Assembly (NCBI GenBank): GCA_002435715.1
Contig: DISD01000100.1
Coordinates: 1-24,088 of the forward strand
DNA from: Rhodospirillaceae bacterium UBA6219
GTDB lineage: Bacteria > Pseudomonadota > Alphaproteobacteria > Rhodospirillales > Magnetospirillaceae
DNA: 24,088 nt
Reading direction: 5' to 3'
The notes beneath the pieces were generated by a model. That model saw only the letters and a list, made by a program, of their open reading frames with translations, did not search any database and was not told the DNA's origin. The position numbers were made by a program, and so were the translations under genes. Position 1 is the first letter of the stretch, and the number at the start of each line of letters is the position of its first letter. Positions 22,313-24,088 of the stretch are shown in pieces.

Positions 22313-23458
22313 TTACTCGGTCAAATCCTTCCACAATTCCTTCACCTTGGCGAAAAAGCCTTCGGATTCAGGATTGTGCTTGGCGTCCTTGTCACCAGCT
22401 TCGTCGAATTCCTTCAACAATTCCTTTTGGCGGTCGGTCAGGTTGACCGGGGTTTCCACCATAGCCTGGATGAACATGTCGCCCCGCGCCGGGGACCGCA
22501 GCACGCTCATGCCCTTGGACTTCAGGCGGAACTGGTTGCCCGATTGGGTACCGGCCGGAATGGTGACCTTGGTCATGCTTCCTTCGATGGTCGGCACATC
22601 CACCGTGCCGCCCAGGGCGGCGATGGTCATGGGGATGGGCACCCGGCAATAGATGTTGGCGCCATCGCGCTGGAACAATCGGTGCGGTTTGACGCTGAGG
22701 AAGATGTACAGATCGCCAGGGGGCGCGCCGCGCATGCCCGCCTCGCCCTCGCCGGCCAGCCGGATGCGGGTGCCGTCCTCGACCCCGGCCGGGATGGTCA
22801 CCGACAGGGTCTTGTCCTTGCGCACCTTGCCTTGGCCGCCGCAGACCCGGCACGGGTCCTTGATCACCTTGCCCAGGCCCTGACAGGTCGGGCAGGTGCG
22901 TTCGATGGTGAAGAAGCCCTGTTGCGCCCGCACCTTGCCGTGACCGTGGCAGGTGCCGCAGGTGGTGGGCTGGCTGCCATCCTTGCCGCCGGTGCCGTTG
23001 CAGGATTCGCACGGCGCCGAGGATGGGATGGTGATGGTGGTGGTCTTGCCGGTGAAGGAATCCTCCAGGCTGATTTCCATGTTGAAGCGCAGGTCGGAGC
23101 CGCGCCCGCTGGCTTGGCCGCGCCGGCCACCACCCATGAAATCGCCGAACATTTCTTCGAACAGGTCGGAAAAACCGCCGCCGCCACCGCCGAAATCAAA
23201 GCCGCCACGGCCACCGCCGCCGCCCATGCCGCCATCAAAGGCGGCGTGGCCGAACCGGTCATAGGCGGCGCGCTTTTGTTCGTCCTTCAGGACGTCATAG
23301 GCCTCGTTCAGTTCCTTGAATTTCTCGGCCGCGTCGGGATTATCCGGGTTGCGGTCGGGATGGTACTGCATGGCCAGCTTGCGATAGGCCTTTTTCAGCT
23401 CGTCGGCCGAGGCGCCCTTTTCGGCGCCCAAGACCTCGTAATAGTCGCGCTTGCTCAT
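22313..23458 (-). CDS. dnaJ: Chaperone protein DnaJ
   Basis: The 381-residue type I J-protein stimulates DnaK ATPase and delivers unfolded clients. The J domain (1-70) carries the HPD triad at 33-35. A glycine/phenylalanine-rich region (about 75-115) follows. The zinc domain has four CxxCxGxG repeats at C150/C153, C167/C170, C189/C192 and C203/C206. The C-terminal client-binding domains (GDLYIFLSVKPHRLFQRDGANIYCRVPI) complete it. The length fits E. coli DnaJ (376). It lies downstream of dnaK on the same strand, but a terminator stands between them. The ribosome site is weak (GAGACC). Confidence 0.97.
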   Translation of the reverse strand: MSKRDYYEVLGAEKGASADELKKAYRKLAMQYHPDRNPDNPDAAEKFKELNEAYDVLKDEQKRAAYDRFGHAAFDGGMGGGGGRGGFDFGGGGGGFSDLFEEMFGDFMGGGRRGQASGRGSDLRFNMEISLEDSFTGKTTTITIPSSAPCESCNGTGGKDGSQPTTCGTCHGHGKVRAQQGFFTIERTCPTCQGLGKVIKDPCRVCGGQGKVRKDKTLSVTIPAGVEDGTRIRLAGEGEAGMRGAPPGDLYIFLSVKPHRLFQRDGANIYCRVPIPMTIAALGGTVDVPTIEGSMTKVTIPAGTQSGNQFRLKSKGMSVLRSPARGDMFIQAMVETPVNLTDRQKELLKEFDEAGDKDAKHNPESEGFFAKVKELWKDLTE

Positions 23459-23521
23459 AACGGTCTGGTCTCGTTAAAGCCGTTTTGGTCAAACCGCAAC
23501 AGGCTCTTGGTTTGTCTGTAC

Positions 23522-23564
23522 GGCCCGTGCCGGGCCCGCTCAGTCGCCGCGCAGGCTTGTTGCG
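23522..23564. repeat. REP-like palindromic element, copy B (between dnaK and dnaJ)
   Basis: It starts with the same GGCCCGTGCCGGGC as copy A and continues GCTCAGTCGCCGC and AGGCTT, with a one-base length difference and a few substitutions. GGCCCG-tgc-CGGGCC forms a compact hairpin here. A further palindrome, TCCCGCG-aagg-CGCGGGA (23567-23584), follows. Confidence 0.6.
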
Positions 23565-23599
23565 TTTCCCGCGAAGGCGCGGGACCCGCTCCTGGGACC

Positions 23600-23626
23600 A
23601 AAAGGCCCGCCCTTTTGGGGCGGGCC
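23600..23626 (-). terminator. Rho-independent terminator after dnaK
   Basis: On the leftward strand GGCCCGCCC (23618-23626) pairs with GGGCGGGCC (23604-23612) around a 5-base loop, and TTTT follows. It starts 16 bases after the dnaK stop. It should end or reduce transcription between dnaK and dnaJ. Confidence 0.85.
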
Positions 23627-23642
23627 GCTTTGACGTCAGGAC

Positions 23643-24088
23643 TTACTTGCCCTTTTTGTCGCCGTCGACTTCTTCGAAGTCGGCGTCGACGACCTTGTCG
23701 TCACCGCCGCCGGCCGCACCGGCCTGGGCGCCTTCGCCACCGGCGTCGCCGCCGGCCGTTTCCTGGGCCTTGTACATGGCCTCACCCAGCTTCATCGAGG
23801 CCTGCATCAGGGCTTCGGTCTTGGCCTTGATGGCTTCGGCATCTTCACCATCCATCACACCGCGCAGATCGGCGATGGCGGCTTCGATTTCCGTCTTCAG
23901 GGAAGCGTCGGCCTTGTCGCCGAATTCCTTCAGCGACTTTTCGGTGGTGTGGATCAGGCCGTCGGCCTGATTCCGGGCTTCCACCGTTTCCTTGCGCTTC
24001 TTGTCGTCGGCGGCATGGCTTTCGGCTTCGCGCACCATGCGGTCGATGTCGGCGTCGGACAGACCGCCCGAAGCCTGGATGCGGATCT
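23643..24088 (-). CDS. dnaK: Chaperone protein DnaK (Hsp70), C-terminal part (partial)
   Basis: The frame is open from the right edge and ends at TAA 23643-23645, giving about 148 residues. The start reads IRIQASGGLSDADIDRMVREAE, which is the end of the beta-sandwich substrate domain running into the helical lid. The lid continues DDKKRKETVEARNQADGLIHTTEKSL. A glycine/alanine-rich flexible tail and the conserved acidic end DKVVDADFEEVDGDKKGK complete it. DnaK is the ATP-driven Hsp70 that works with DnaJ and GrpE, both present in this window. The ATPase domain and the promoter are outside. A strong terminator follows. Confidence 0.97.
   Translation of the reverse strand, partial: IRIQASGGLSDADIDRMVREAESHAADDKKRKETVEARNQADGLIHTTEKSLKEFGDKADASLKTEIEAAIADLRGVMDGEDAEAIKAKTEALMQASMKLGEAMYKAQETAGGDAGGEGAQAGAAGGGDDKVVDADFEEVDGDKKGK

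Noticed and set aside
22295..23830. Long open frame on the plus strand opposite dnaJ (511 codons)
   Set aside because: It is antisense to an unmistakable DnaJ and crosses the dnaJ-dnaK gap. The sequence is low-complexity alanine/glycine/arginine with no family signal.
1..24088. tRNA, rRNA, CRISPR arrays, insertion sequences or magnetosome genes
   Set aside because: No cloverleaf-like, spaced-repeat or transposase sequence was seen by eye in the gaps or frames. A tRNAscan/Infernal run would settle the RNA part.

Overview
The window is a high-GC chromosomal segment carrying housekeeping genes of an alphaproteobacterium. The proteins and gene order (hrcA-grpE facing rph-rdgB-hemW, dnaK-dnaJ followed by dapB, and an rsmI-yraN-BON lipoprotein-gshB block) fit Rhodospirillales, and the codon and protein style resembles Magnetospirillum. 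The genus is an impression from reading and was not searched. There are no rRNA, tRNA, CRISPR, phage or insertion-sequence genes. Almost all of the DNA is coding.

Layout. The 3' end of an ammonium transporter gene (amtB) and its terminator come first. A rightward cluster follows: a DapC-like aminotransferase, the FtsK DNA translocase and LolA. A 341-bp gap rich in hairpins and holding a tandem 36-bp repeat precedes xth (exonuclease III). Leftward genes follow: a small membrane protein and the ComM/YifB ATPase. Next, rightward, are an AT-richer orphan membrane protein and a membrane histidine kinase whose periplasmic domain has a CxxCH haem-binding motif. A leftward five-gene run follows: rsmI, yraN, a dual-BON lipoprotein, a SirB1-like protein and gshB. 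Divergent from it is an LpoA-like lipoprotein. Then come hemW, rdgB and rph (leftward), hrcA and grpE (rightward), and a secreted sorbosone/PQQ-type sugar dehydrogenase. Leftward again are an XRE-2TM membrane regulator, dapB, a ccdAB toxin-antitoxin pair, dnaJ and the 3' end of dnaK.

How the genes work together. The DnaK-DnaJ-GrpE chaperone system and its repressor HrcA are split into two arms pointing in different directions. DapC and DapB both act in diaminopimelate/lysine synthesis. LolA, the LpoA-like protein and the BON lipoprotein serve the cell envelope. Rph, RsmI and YraN are RNA-processing or poorly understood nucleic-acid factors, Xth repairs DNA and RdgB cleans the nucleotide pool.

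The most interesting non-housekeeping parts are: (i) ccdAB between dnaJ and dapB, with a perfect 16-bp inverted repeat covering its predicted promoter, start site and part of its ribosome binding site; (ii) the haem-type sensor kinase; (iii) the XRE-2TM gene, preceded by three strong hairpins of which two are mutually exclusive; and (iv) two kinds of intergenic palindromic repeat. I found no clear evidence of a wholly new multi-gene system.
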